This document shows positions 12,455 through 24,524 of a DNA stretch of 64,000 nt, one piece after another; the first letter of the stretch is position 1, and the number at the start of each line of letters is the position of its first letter. The notes below the pieces were generated by a model, which saw nothing but the letters and a program-made list of their open reading frames with translations, did no database searches and was not told the origin of the DNA. The stretch comes from Eupeodes corollae. Its lineage: Eukaryota > Arthropoda > Insecta > Diptera > Syrphidae. Both the position numbers and the translations under genes were made by a program. The stretch covers positions 87,363,007-87,427,006 of the forward strand of contig NC_079148.1 of assembly GCF_945859685.1 (NCBI RefSeq), in the 5' to 3' direction.

Positions 12455-13520
12455 ATACCCGTTTTTGGCATTCTATAAATAGTGCAGTAGAAAATTCCCA
12501 ACATTTTTTGTATTTAAAAATTGGTACCACTGAAAGAAGATCCGTCAGAATAATAAAACACACAAATAGAAGAAAGTTTTGTGAAAATGAAAAGTTAAAA
12601 TTAACTCCAGCAAAAAAAACTAAATAAAACTAATGAAATCCACAGTTTTCGAGAAGAAATGGTTAGAAAACATCGAGATTCTATAAAAATAGTTCATTTA
12701 ACAATTGTAGCTTTGACATAAAATAAAAACTTCTAGAAAGGGGTTTGTTCGTAGCCTACTACATTAACATGTAGTATTTGAAGCGAGCTTGAAGCTTGTC
12801 TCAATTCTTTATATAACTAAATCTAGTTGAAATAAGCTTGATTTGACTCGATTCCATTTGGGGATCGGAGTCGATTCAAAATTTGTGAAGAAAAATCTGT
12901 GCGGAGGAGTTGGTTTTACAGATAATGCATTATGGTCTGCTTAATCCATGTTTGTGTAAAAAAAATATAGTTTTGTTTTAATCAAATTAAAAAATAAAAT
13001 GCACATTTAATAGGTAGCGTATTCTTATATGTTGCTGAAGTAGTCAGTTCTTCATTGTTTAACACGAATCAAACTGTCTCACTTGGACTTCATAAGAATC
13101 GAAACACAATTTGCATTTCGGAATAATCATTTTTAAATCTTTTTGTGGTGGAAACATCAAAGTGATTTATTTAATCTAAACTGAGATAAGCCTTTAGTGG
13201 AAACACGGCAAAACTTAATTATTTTTTCTATCCTTGCAAGCCCAGTTAGTCAATTTTCATAAACAAAACTAAATAATATCATCAGTAACAGATTGATTTT
13301 TTTCGCCAATGGAAAACACATGATTCCAAATGCACAACTACTCAACGAACACTGCCATCGAGACACGAATGCAATATCAAATCGTACCAACATTTGAGAA
13401 CGAAATCACTTAGGATCCATTCAAGACTCGTATAAATGTCAAAAAAACATCCGTAGTACGATTCTACTTTAACTTTTATCGGTAGTATTCATACTGCGGA
13501 TATTGTTTTTGTTATTCGTG
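12455..13520 (-). mobile_element. Repeat family F, copy 2 (inverted orientation)
   Basis: This is the reverse-oriented counterpart of 3765-4483 and 56859-57818. The left end starts ATACCCGTTTTTGGCATTCT, and the right end stops inside the GTATTCATACTGCGGATATT block, just short of the expected terminal repeat. The + strand at about 13300-13400 encodes 'NGKHMIPNAQLLNEHCHRD', nearly the same peptide as in copy 3. About 100 bp of unrelated sequence (from about 13195) interrupts it relative to copy 3. The coding piece is followed by a stop. Confidence 0.6.
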
Positions 13521-14497
13521 CAGGGATGACACATGACATAACGATGGTAGAGAAGCCGAAGAAAGTGGGTAATTCGTTGGGTAATTCATTGGGTCGATGG
13601 ACTTCAAATTTGGAAATTAAGGCTTTGAGCCGATTCGCATTACCGAAAAATTCGAATTTTCTCAAACACACAAACCGTTTTTTTTTTTTAATGTTCGCTT
13701 ATTCTTTTCTTTATTTGGTTTCTTTCAACATAAATATTTTTGTATTACTCCAGAAGGATACCCCGCATAGAACTTTTTTTTTATATTTAAGTTTTCTCAG
13801 GAACTAATCTACCGATTTCAATACTTTTCCTGTACACGCTCTTATACTGTCTCAACAATATTTGATGATCAAAAGGGTCAATATTTCTTTTTGATTTAAA
13901 AGAAGATATCAAACCTTTTGTTTTCGAATTTTGATCTCTTGAAAATGGGTCATTATTTGTTTACGAAATTCAAATGTAAAACGCACTTTAATAAACTCTA
14001 AATAACTATATACCAAAAATATTTTTAAAGTAAAACTAAATAATTTTATATGGATTTACCAAAATAATAAAAAAAATAATAATTATTTAAAAAAAATTAA
14101 GTAACTAGTAAGACTTTTCTTAGACCTGGTTTTTGGATAGTGTTTTGGAACGAAACATACATATGTATCTTTATATACTTGTTTCTTGGTTTAAATTTTA
14201 ACAAAATAAATACAAAAAATTTTTAATTTAAATTTCTGTTTCCGGAACAATTTTAACTAAATGAAGATAAGAAAGAAACTAAGCTTTTGATTTAATTATG
14301 CAAACTAAATCTAGAAAAGCGGAAATGATATTATTGAGACCTTATTTACCAAATTTTATTTTATTTTTTAACATAATGTACTGACATTTTAAGAAAAATA
14401 CTAACACACTTAAATTAAGAAAATTAAATTCACTTAACTCTTAAACTAAGAACTGAACTCTTGATCTATAACTACATGTCATGTTGGTAATGCAAAA
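13521..14497. other. AT-rich DNA, nothing firmly recognised
   Basis: There is a small direct duplication of GGGTAATTC-TTG near 13566-13590. Open frames on both strands (13489-13671 minus, 13526-13807 plus) read cleanly but match no domain I know. The minus frame includes 'GNANRLKALISKFEVHRP'; I cannot tell a host exon from chance. Confidence 0.3.
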
Positions 14498-15000
14498 GAT
14501 TTAGGTGGAGGTGTTCTTATAGTGGTAAAAAATGCTCATTTCTCTTTTTCTGTATCTTTTTCATTTGAAGTATCAATTGAACTTCTTCGCAATTGGAACT
14601 ATCTCTTCTCGATAAAGTCCTTCTTACTGACTTACAGCAAACAAGCTGTATTAAATCGAATTCTCGATTTAGTATTTTCTTCTGACGCTACTCTTGTTCT
14701 AGAATCTAGATCAGGATTTGCTAATATTGATAAATTCAACCCCCTTTGGACATTTTTTTTGTTACTTTAGTAATCACCTTACTGAACACAGTAATTCCTT
14801 TGGTTGCTTATACAATTTTGATTTCAGAAGAGCCTATTTCCAGTTGTTGTCTGAAGATTCAACCATTTCTGGAATTGCTGATACCTTAGCATTTTCTTAT
14901 ATTGACGAAGCAGTTTCAATTTTTGTATAAGATCTTTAAATATTGTTTGGAAAAAATGTACCTTTAAAGAAATCAAGAAATACAAATTTTAGCCTTCCTA
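14498..15000 (+). pseudogene. Non-LTR retrotransposon endonuclease-domain remnant
   Basis: The + strand translation in several frames gives 'DLGGGVLIVVKNA' (the R/GGGV strand of APE-type endonucleases), 'SIELL', then 'NRILDLVFSSD' with 'LVLES'. It then gives 'FSNHLTEHSNSFGCLYNFDFRRAYFQLLS' split by a frame change, and 'DEAVSIF'. These are the C-terminal part of the endonuclease and the linker before the RT of Jockey/CR1-type elements. The RT itself is absent. Stops and frameshifts show decay. It is one of only two plus-strand coding remnants upstream of the host exon. Confidence 0.55.
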
Positions 15001-16546
15001 CTAACAACTAACACATGCACTTATGATGAGCCTCTGATCGTAGTGGGACGCTTGCTATAAGCTAACTAATTTCTGAAAATTCAACAAATAAAATGGGTCT
15101 AAGATTTGTATTTCCATACATATTCGCTGGTAAATTTTAGAGTCATTTAGCTTATGACAAAACTTTTGCATGTAAATTCGTACATTTTCAAAATAGGATG
15201 CACCCTAATGAAGTACCTACATATGTATGTATATCAGCACAAAGTGATAATGCAAAACAATAATTTGAATTATTAACCCCTTGTCTCTCCCTTATTGACG
15301 TTATATCGAATACAAGATACAGATACTTTTCACACTGATATAGTTCATTTATATATGTAGGTAAATAAACGAACCTATATGTCACTATACTCGTACACAT
15401 ATGTATGTTATATTCCTGCTTAGGAAGTTCCTACTGGGCTACATTATTTTTCCATTTGTGCGGTACTGTGTACTACTTTTTTTGTATATATATATTTTTA
15501 ATTTGTATTCTTCTTGAGAGTTATTCCACCTTTTATAATCGCATTGTTTTACGCGCAACTCGCATACCTTCCAGCACTTCACTTTTTCAGTCAGCTACAG
15601 GTAGACAACCTGTTGCCTGCGTTTTCCCTTCATTTCAATACAGCAAAGGCATTGTTATTTTTTCATTCTATAATAAGTTTTGGGATGTTTCATGGGACTG
15701 ACTGTTGGCTGTATGAATGTTGAAACTTTAATTTACTGCATAAATCATAATGCAATAGGTAGCTACCTGTAGTCGGTGAAATTGTTTTCATACTTATACA
15801 TATGTAGATATTACTTACCTGTTACATAGATTGCAATGTATGTACTTCATTTTATATACAAATTTAATGGCGCAGATGTTCTTTTCACTATTATTTTTGA
15901 AATTTGTTGTTTTAATCAGAATAAATTATCCATATAACATATAATATGTAGTTGAAGGTATCTACCATCACCATGGCACTCCACGGTAGGTCGGCATTCG
16001 ACCAAAATATAAAATACAAAAAATAGATGCTTAAATTATATCATCATACTAATGTTCAATTGATTTATCTCTCTCTTTGTAGATTAGGAGTTTAGGGGCC
16101 GCAGAAGTTATTATCTTCTAGAGATAGAATTTCTATAACAGCACTCTAGTGATAAACAAGAAAATATGACAAAAAATTTAATATATAAATATTTTTGAAC
16201 AGTTTTATTTAACAATATATTAACTTCCCATAGGAAGTATTAAGGACTAATTTGAGTGAAAAAGTGGGGAAAAAAGTATTTTTTTTTTATTTTAATGCAT
16301 TTTTTTTTATTTTCTAGTATTCAAGAGTACACATATATTCTAGTGATATATCAAAAGTCAAACAGTGGAAAAAGAAATAAAGGCAAAACAAATTAGTATA
16401 TAAACACTTAATTTCGTGAAACTTATCATCTAAGTCCGAGAAATGTGTAATAAACTCATCATTTCTGAAGAGTATCTTTCTTTCAGATCTTTTTGACTTC
16501 TCACAAGCCTTAAGGAAGAAATAAGTTCTGCCAAATTCTTGAAACT
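15001..16546. other. AT-rich DNA with one short family-E terminus
   Basis: No gene is supported. At 16220-16243 the sequence TTAACTTCCCATAGGAAGT matches the outermost end of repeat family E and is itself a short palindrome (ACTTCC/GGAAGT). The rest holds only simple A/T runs. Confidence 0.4.
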
Positions 16547-16910
16547 TTACACATATCGATATTTCTTGCAGTCTTTATTTTTGCATTCAATAATATTTTG
16601 ACTATGAACCAATATTTTGTGTAAAGTAGGTGCATCTAACTGTTCAAAAAATCTTCTTGCTGTGTTTCCGCCATTAGTGTCTCCATACCCTTGCTTTGGT
16701 ATATTCACATCAAGACCAAGCTCATAGCTAAAATGCCTTTGGATCTCTTGTTTCCTTCTTTTTTTCCATTTCCTTCGTCCCAATCGATTTATCAGTACCT
16801 TCTTCTTCTTGACGAAGAGTATACATAAGCTTCAAAATAAATTCCATGCATCTGAGGGGAAAAATGACTAGCTTCATCAATTTAAATCTCCCTAGCTCAG
16901 TTTGATGCAA
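16547..16910 (-). pseudogene. Fragment of a repetitive arthropod ORF family, internally deleted
   Basis: The minus frame contains 'KQEIQRHFSYELGLDV', 'PKQGYGDTNGGNTARRFF', 'APTLHKILVHS' and 'NKDCKKYR'. I know this block order from multi-copy uncharacterised ORFs in arthropod genomes (a P-K-G-T/S-N-G-NTARRFF motif followed much later by a HKIL.H motif), probably transposon-encoded. Here the two motifs are separated by only a few residues, so the intervening 70 or so residues appear to be deleted. A second overlapping frame upstream (16728-16910) is probably the preceding part, shifted in frame. Function is unknown. Confidence 0.45.
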
Positions 16911-19729
16911 AATGACGCAGTTGATTTTTTAGATTTATGTCAAAAAATATATAAGGTTATTGAATCAGTTGAAATCTTAGCACCACTCGTTGAATCTTTT
17001 TTTCTATACAATTTGAAGTCGAAAAAGGGTACAAAAAGTAGTGTTTCCAAAAACATTAAATTAAACAATTAAAAAATATTTTTTTTCTATCGATCAAAGT
17101 AATGACATAGCATATTATGGAAACAAAAACGAAAAACGTTTCGAAACTCTTTTTTTTTTAGTTTTTACATTCAAAGTTAAGAAAGAAAATTAAAACAAAA
17201 TGATCATCATAAAAATCTTCAACTTTAGCCTGCTCTAAAAAGAACACCAATAACCCAAATTTAATAATATGTTCGATTACTTGAGCTTCAAGTATGTGTG
17301 AATCCAGTTGACTTAAAAGGTTAGCTTTATAGACCCACTAGAAAAATGAATATTGCAAGCAGCTTTGCATAAACGGTCTACTGTGTGGCGTTTATAAAAT
17401 TATTGTTTATTTTAGGTGTATTTTAACACTATCCGATATTTTTTGGGCATATATTACATAGAAATGAATAGCATAGGGAGATATTGTAAAACAACGATAA
17501 GGTTTTAATGTTTGAAAGTTAATACAATCGATTTTATACAAAGCAACGTTGAGAACCAGAATGAGAAGTAAGATTTGAATTTTCTTATCTTATTCCTTTT
17601 TTTGAAGACTTGCCAAGATACAAGGTTTTATTTTCAAAAAAAGTGCTACTCAATGTCAAACGGAGTTGCCAACAATTTGAAGGACTATACAAAAATTGAA
17701 ATCATGTATTTAATAATAAAGATAAAATAAAAGTTTAGTCGTCAGCTCATTGGGAAAACCATAGAATTTATTAAATTAGAAAATATTAGTTGAAATAAAT
17801 CGATTTTTGAAATTATGTCAAATATCAGAGTTCATCTCAAATTTTAAAACGATGTCATGGTGTTTTGCATGTTGGACACTAAGAAAAACTCGAAAATTGA
17901 GTTAGATACTCGAATAAAAGTTAAGTCTCTATCCGCGGCAGGATTTAAATTTACCTTGCTGTATTTATTATTCATATACACTTCTACTCCTTTACGGAAG
18001 GTTTTCCAAGCAAAAACTCATATTGTCAATAAAAAGTTTTTCATTTCGTATTTTCTTACAGCAAGTTCACAGAAGTGTAACTATCATTTTGTTTGCCCTT
18101 TTATTCAATTACTTTTGATGCCATCTGTAGTTTGACATATTAAACTGCCATTTGATCTACAAGTTTAGAAAACATTCTTTTCATTTTGGAACATTTTCGA
18201 AATTATTGCAAATAAGTAATCAAAATATGATTATATGATGAAGTGATAAAATAAAACTTTCAGCAGCGTTAATAATTGTAAATACCGACATAATGTATTG
18301 TACTATTTCTATACCTAGTTAACGAATAGAACAAGGTTGATTGGGTAACCTTAATAGCAAGTGAAGCTTCTATATAAAAGAAATAAAATATCTAATCAGA
18401 ATCAATGCAAACCTATTTTCGCTCAATGAAAACGTAAAGCAAAGTTGTTTCAGCTAGTGCGTAAATGTAACAATAGAATCGCTTTTCATTCATCTACTTT
18501 TTCTCAATCTCTTTTTTTTTGTTTAAATAAAATGCAGTAACAAATAAACACGTGGTACATACATCTAGATATAACGACACAAATACCTATTTAATATGAG
18601 TTCACAATTAACATTTAACACCAATCTAAAAAGAATAGAAATTGGTTTTACAATGTGTATCGTCATAATTTTAAAATTATATATATTTTTTAAATTAAAG
18701 ACAAACAAATTCATTTTTTCTATACATACCTAGAGTCTGTATAGAGTCTCCACCAAGGCGTAGCTCATGTCTTAAACATTCAATTGTTTTAATTACTCTA
18801 TACAATTAACTGAGTGATGTAATGTTTTTGTTTTGCAACACTCTGAATATTATTACAAATATATATATCTACATTGCCTATGCAAAATGCAAACATACAT
18901 AGTTGATTCCTTTGCAATAAACCTACTTCTAAAACTATCACAAGTGGCTTAATTTAAATGCGCTATCGTTTGGATTTCAAGGTTTTTTTTTTAATGTTTA
19001 ACGCTGCATGCCGCCGCCGCCGCCACAGCTCTGTATAATGCAGGGTGTCCTGTTCTTATCGTAATCCGAAATGTTTTAAACCTATTCACATGTAACTTTG
19101 CTAAAACATAGAAGGGAAATAATGTTTATAATTATTATAGGTATATAAGGAGAGTACAAATTTTAATTTATAAAAGAGACATTAATGAATATTTATTTCA
19201 TTGTAAATAAGGAGGAATGTCATATTAACAATGCAACAATACAAAAATTGAAAACATTATCAGCCAAATGGCCACCACGGCTACGGTCACAGTTCCATAT
19301 CATTTTTGCAAAATTGTTGATTGCTTTTCTGTATGTCCATGAAAACTTCACGAATTCCTTCTTAAAGGTTTTAAACCGATTGTGAAGTCCAAGCATAGGT
19401 CTTTACTTTCGACCTTGTCTTTAACGTGGCCCAAAAAAAAGACATTTTTAAAATCACAACCCGTCTGTCTATTTGTCTTGCTTAAAACTTTAACAAATTA
19501 TCTTTCTATGTTCTCCTAATACTTTATTCGAAAACAATTTGTTATAAGTTTTTTGTTTTAAAAATGTTATCAGTTATTCTAAAAGATTAACTAAAAGTTA
19601 CCAACAATATTTTGCATATGATGAAACAATTTGATTCTAAAATCAATTTCTGTTAACGAGTATTTAGTAGTATTTCTTAAACATTTCTATTTTGTATATA
19701 AAAAAATATTTTTAAAGAAACAATTTCTT
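16911..19729. other. 2.8 kb AT-rich DNA, nothing recognised
   Basis: The + open frame at 17857-18135 has no domain. A short GCC/GCC microsatellite (19012-19024) stands out in composition. No host exon or recognisable TE coding region was found. Confidence 0.4.
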
Positions 19730-20260
19730 ATGTTAACAACAAAATTTAGCACAGAATGAAATCATTTTGAAGACAATGCGATTGATTCAAGAGATTTCGA
19801 GAATTGAATATCAATTTTTACTAATTTTGCGTAGACTTTAAGTTTTATAAAAAAAAAAATAAACGTTGGATTTAAGATGAATCTAGTTTGGAGCTTATAT
19901 CTTAAACTAGTAAAGTTTTTTTAGGTTTTTATTTTTTGTAAAAAAAACTGTCAATCCGATTTTTATCAATATTTTACCAGATGTCATAAACGTTAAAGAA
20001 GAATCTTTACATACAATTATTTTGGATATAAAATATTTTTTTGTTCGTAAAATATTAGAAGTGCCAATTATTTTTATTTAAAATAATTAATTTAATATTC
20101 ATTAAAATTCACAATCTGTTTTAGGGAAGAACATCTAAATCAACGAAAATCGTACAAATGAACACAATTTGAAGCATATAATTTTTTTCATACATTAAAT
20201 CAGTGATATGAATTTAAAAAAAATCTCGATGTTATTAGTACCACCCTGTTGTAATATCTG
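19730..20260. repeat. Repeat family E, copy 3
   Basis: It starts with the block AACAACAAAATTTAGCACAG (19736), as in copy 1, followed by the same order of degenerate units ('GATGAATCTAGTTTGGAGC', 'CTGTCAATCCGATTTTT'). It fades out around 20260 without a recognisable terminal motif. Non-coding. Confidence 0.5.
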
Positions 20261-21194
20261 TTTACTAATAGTTCTAGTTCTAAATTAAAATAGCTCAGAT
20301 GTTTTTATAAGTGTTGACTGCGTGTACAAGGCGCCAGGCATTCTATTTGATACGTAACTTTGTGTCAACTCAGAATTGGGTGGAGTATGTTGTAAACCTA
20401 TATACATACATACATATACATATGATGCGGGAATCGCATGCTATCCCAATAGTTTATAGATTTTTTTTAGTTCTAGAACATTAATTGACTAATAAATCGT
20501 TGTGGTTTTATGAATTGAATGTAAGATAATCTATTTGCGGTTTCTTTTGACAGAATTGGGGTTAGTCTCAATTGGCAATATTCGATACAGAAACTAAATA
20601 TCATCGTCTCAGAAGTAAAGGGTTCTATGACAAAATATCAGTTAAATACTATACATCAAAAATCACAAAAACATACGCTATTTTCTTGTCAAACTGTCAT
20701 TAAAGTACTTCATAAATTGAAGGCGTGAGGGCATAAGTGTTGTTTTACATTAAAGATAATATCCTAAAACTATTCATCAGCAAAATGACATTTTCAGTTC
20801 CATGCCAATTGTCATTGTGTTTTTTGTTGCAGAAAAATTGTAAATCTAAAAATTTAAGACTACACTGAAAGAAAGATGTAAATTTTTCTTTTTTATTGAC
20901 ACTTTTTGTTGTTTTTCGTTGCTCGGAATTTTTATTGCAATTATTTTAGTGCTTTCAAACGACTTTTGTTAAATTTTTGAAAAAAGGTTACTTTGAAGTT
21001 GTTTTAAAATTCAAGCACTGTTAAAAAAAACTCAAGATTTTTTTTTTAATAGGTTTTTTAAATAGTAGTATCTGTAAAGCCGAAGCTTGTCTGTAAAAGA
21101 ATATCTATTAATTATTTTAAAATAAAAGTAAGCACAGTTTACGATTTTATATAAAGGTTAATTTAAAAAAAATAAAAAAGTAAGAATCGATTAT
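20261..21194. other. AT-rich DNA, nothing recognised
   Basis: No coding, RNA or shared repeat signal was found on either strand. Confidence 0.4.
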
Positions 21195-21845
21195 AATAAA
21201 ATATATATTACATTTTATTTTTACAATTAATGAAATATTTTTTTAGTTCTTTTTTTAGTTTTTTAAAGTTTTGAATGATGACAATTTCTGTTGGTAGTCC
21301 GTTGATTATAGTTCGTACGGTGTTTTGAAGGTTAGAAGTTTACGTCTTCCGTAGTTGTTGTAGTTTCTTGGTATCTGTAACATTCCTTGTGCATGTTTTC
21401 TGATGTTGAATTGGTTGCTTGAATTTATTGTCATGAAAGTATTCTATTATATTTGTCATCCTAAAAATATCTTCAACTTGAAGTGGCTTAAAAAGTGTGT
21501 CATACGTTTGTCGATAGTTGTTGTTAATTTGTTTTATACCTACATTTTGGAGGTTTTGAATTTGTATAATGTGGGTTTTAGCTTCATTACCCCGAGTAAG
21601 TATACTATATCGTATCCTAGATTCAATCAACGAGTAATACACTTGTTTTAAAACATCGTGGCTAGTGTTGTTTTTTTTTGGATGAGAATATGCAAACATG
21701 GCTTTCTTTAGGTCCGTCCTCAATTTGTCTATATGTTTATCCCATAAAAAGTGACCATCTATTACTACTGCCAATTACTTGTAGTTGCTTACTAATTCGA
21801 TGCATTCTTTAAATCAATCATTCTGTAAATAAATCTTTTGTTTTG
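21195..21845 (-). pseudogene. Non-LTR retrotransposon H: reverse transcriptase C-terminus
   Basis: The minus frame 21774-21340 contains 'DGHFLWDKHIDKLRTDLKK', 'LKQVYYSLIESRIRYSI' and 'THIIQIQNLQNVGIKQI'. These match the thumb and connection region after the YxDD motif in insect LINE reverse transcriptases (the 'LG-ID--L-W--HI', 'Y-SLIES-I-YGI--WG' and 'IQ-LQN-AI' blocks). The 3' part ends in A/T-rich sequence with an AATAAA near 21210. It is 5'-truncated at about 21845, next to SINE copy 1. The frame is open for 144 codons, but all catalytic domains are missing. Confidence 0.65.
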
Positions 21846-21852
21846 TCTGTAG

Positions 21853-21999
21853 TACCCGTGGCATGATAGTTTGTGCGTTGGACTGTCATGCTAGAGGTCT
21901 TGGGTTCGATCCATGCATATGCCATCTAAAGTCTTTTTACAGGTACTTCCTCTTGCGAGGAATTGACAAATTCTCCAAGAGTAACTCTTGTCATGAAAA
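21853..21999 (+). mobile_element. tRNA-derived SINE, copy 1 (5' half)
   Basis: It carries the SINE head: GTAGTACCCGTGGCATGATA, then TGCGTTGGACTGTCATGC, the B-box-like GGGTTCGATCC, and the body block TTGCGAGGAATTGACAAATT. It stops in the body after CATGAAAAAGT, where the sequence changes directly into the coding region of element A1 in the same orientation. The 3' half is absent here and also after the end of A1. Confidence 0.7.
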
Positions 22000-23526
22000 A
22001 GTCCTTTGCATGGTTCGAAGCGAGCTGTAAAGAGGTTGTTATGGTCAAGAACGTAAGTTTCCGTTGTTTTAAAGCCAATCCAACTGAGGAAAACCGGAAT
22101 AAGTTCAAGCAAGCCAGGAAGACCTGCAACGCCCATATTCGACGGACCTAATTTGTACATGACCAAAAATTACTGCAAAATGACTGCAATGTCCCAAAGG
22201 CAGTAAAAAATGTTGGTCATTTGTAAAAAAAATTAGGAATTCTTCATCTTCCTCGGTTTCTACGCTCGTTGTCAATGACACTCCATTTGTTAGTTCTTAT
22301 GAGAAAACTAATCTCTTTGATAGGCATTTCGCAGCCAATTCTAAGCTGCCAGTGAGTGTTATGACTCCGCCTGTCATCGAGCGCGTTAGTGATTCTATGG
22401 CCGGTAGTACGGCTTTCGCAGCAATAGGTCCACTGGTGATCTCATGGTTCATCTCACCGAACAGTGGAGCAAATCTTTACATCGTTTTGGAGAAAGTAAG
22501 ATTATTGCACTTGATATTTCAAAAGCTTTTGATAGAGTTTAGCATCAAGTTCTCTTATCGAAAATGCGTGCTTTCAGTTTTCACGAATTAGTAATTACCT
22601 TTCGGATCGTTCAGTATTGGATGGGTTCAAGTCTGAAAACCACAACAGGGCTCTTTTCTATCTCCAACACTCATTTCTCATTTTTATTGATGATCTCATG
22701 TCTGTAATTTCTAATCGAGTACATTGTTTCGCTGACGATAGTACTCTCAGCTTTTCATATTCGTTTTCAGAATCACGTCCCTCTTCTTCGAATGTGGAAC
22801 TGCAACAAAAAATATGATAAGCTCAATAAATTCCGACCTAAACAGCATTCTTGAATAGGGATTAAAAAACCGCGTGAACATCTCGATATTCTCGACCTTC
22901 CACCTTTTGTGGAACGATCACATACGCGATGTCGTCAAAAATGCCGCAAGATGTTTGGGTTTTCTAAGGCGATGCAAGAAGTTTTTCTCCCCCTCTGATC
23001 TGGCTGTCCAAAGATTAAGTATAACTCCCATACCTTGGCTGGTGCACCTGCAACCTACTTCAGCCTCTGTGACAGCATTGAACGGAGAGCATATCAATTA
23101 ATTGGTGATAACACCATCATAGGATCATTTACGTCGATTGAAAATCGTCGAAAAGTTTCTTGTCTCACGCTTTTTTACCGTTATTTAAACGGTTTATGCT
23201 CTAGAGAAATAGCCAGTTGCATTCTTCCCCTTAAACAGTTTAACCGTAATACTCGCGCTTCTAGGAATGCTCATCAGTATACCCTCGAGCCCAATTTCGG
23301 TCGTACTGTCAAGTATAGAGATTCGTTCTTTAGCCGTACGCGAATGTGGAATTCCTCACCACACTCTTGTTTTCCCAGCCATTGCAATATTTAGGAATTC
23401 AAAACCAATGTGCACCAACATCTCTTTTCAACTTCTCTCTCCTCTTCATAGTGCTCACACTGTGTCTTTGCATAATAAGGGTAGTAATATCCCTTTAAGT
23501 GTGCACTTATTATATACAAAAAAAAA
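22000..23526 (+). pseudogene. Non-LTR retrotransposon A1 (Jockey/CR1-like), RT remnant
   Basis: On the + strand, broken frames give in order: the endonuclease-RT linker ('WFEASCKEVVMVKN', 'CFKANPTEENR'), RT motif A near 22510 ('IIALDISKAFDRV'), and a motif B region without its VPQG core. Then come 'FIDDLMS' and 'CFADDSTLSF' (the active-site FADD) near 22725, 'LWNDHIRDVVKNAARCLGFL', 'RRAYQLIGDNTI' and a C-terminal block ending near 23440. A short A-rich tail closes the copy near 23526. Frameshifts, internal deletions and stops are frequent. The same family recurs on the minus strand at 46352-48708. Confidence 0.75.
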
Positions 23527-24524
23527 TAGAATATTTCGTTAATAAGACTCCATGTTTTCCTCGAATCAGTCTTTAATTGTCCTGTAATAGTTTGATTTTT
23601 GTACTGCTATGTGTTTATTGATTTCTTTACGTAAGATTTTATACTCTTTTTCATACGCATTTACTCTAGACGATTTACAAGATAAATATTTCAAATATCT
23701 TTTCCGAAGAACTCTAGAATTGGAGATAGGACACTTTCCTTCTGATATTTTATAATTACCTGATCGTAAAATAGCTGAATTTAAACCAGAACTAATTTTA
23801 ACTTAATAAAAATGACAATTTTCAAGAGGATATACGAACAATTAATATATGTGTACCTTTTTTCTATCCCGTTTCTTTTTAAAATTGAATTTGAATCAAA
23901 TATGAACTGAAATATCTCTCGAAATATAGAAGTTCAACACGAGATTTGAAATTACTTGATAGTCTTCTGTGTGTTGCACACTCACTTATCTACGATCACA
24001 GCCATCGATACTTTAGAAAATATCTATAAACAGCCAAATCTCACTTATAAAATTATTGATTGATTGAGTTTACTGTGGACAGCGCATGTATGTATTGTAC
24101 TGTCATACTTATTACATTTCTGAAAAAAATACGATCATAATAATTTTAAAATCTGAAAATATTTTTTAACGCCTTTCATAATGCAAAAGAAATTATATAC
24201 ATTTCGCCTCAGAATATGCAACGATATCGTAATGATGGAGGTGATAGAAAGGGGTCATCAGTGGGATACATGCATGAATCCCCTAGATATGCAATAAATA
24301 TTTGAATTGCCCTCCAACTTTGCATAGTCTTTGGCTACTAATACATACTACTGCAGAGTATTAAGGGGCTAGTTTTTTTTATTTCGTTTCATCATTGAAA
24401 CTAATCATTATTTTGTTGCCACAGAGGAACGATAGTGTTCCGAGCTTTGAAATCTCCAATCAACTAATTTACTAAAAGAAAAGTCCAGGTTTAAATAATG
24501 TATTTGTGTATTTTAAAAAAAAAA
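23527..24524. other. AT-rich DNA, nothing recognised
   Basis: There is no supported gene or repeat between the A1 tail and the G2 element. Confidence 0.4.

Noticed and set aside
19012..19024. GCC-repeat as a CpG-type promoter
   Set aside because: A short isolated microsatellite in AT-rich DNA with no adjacent coding sequence.
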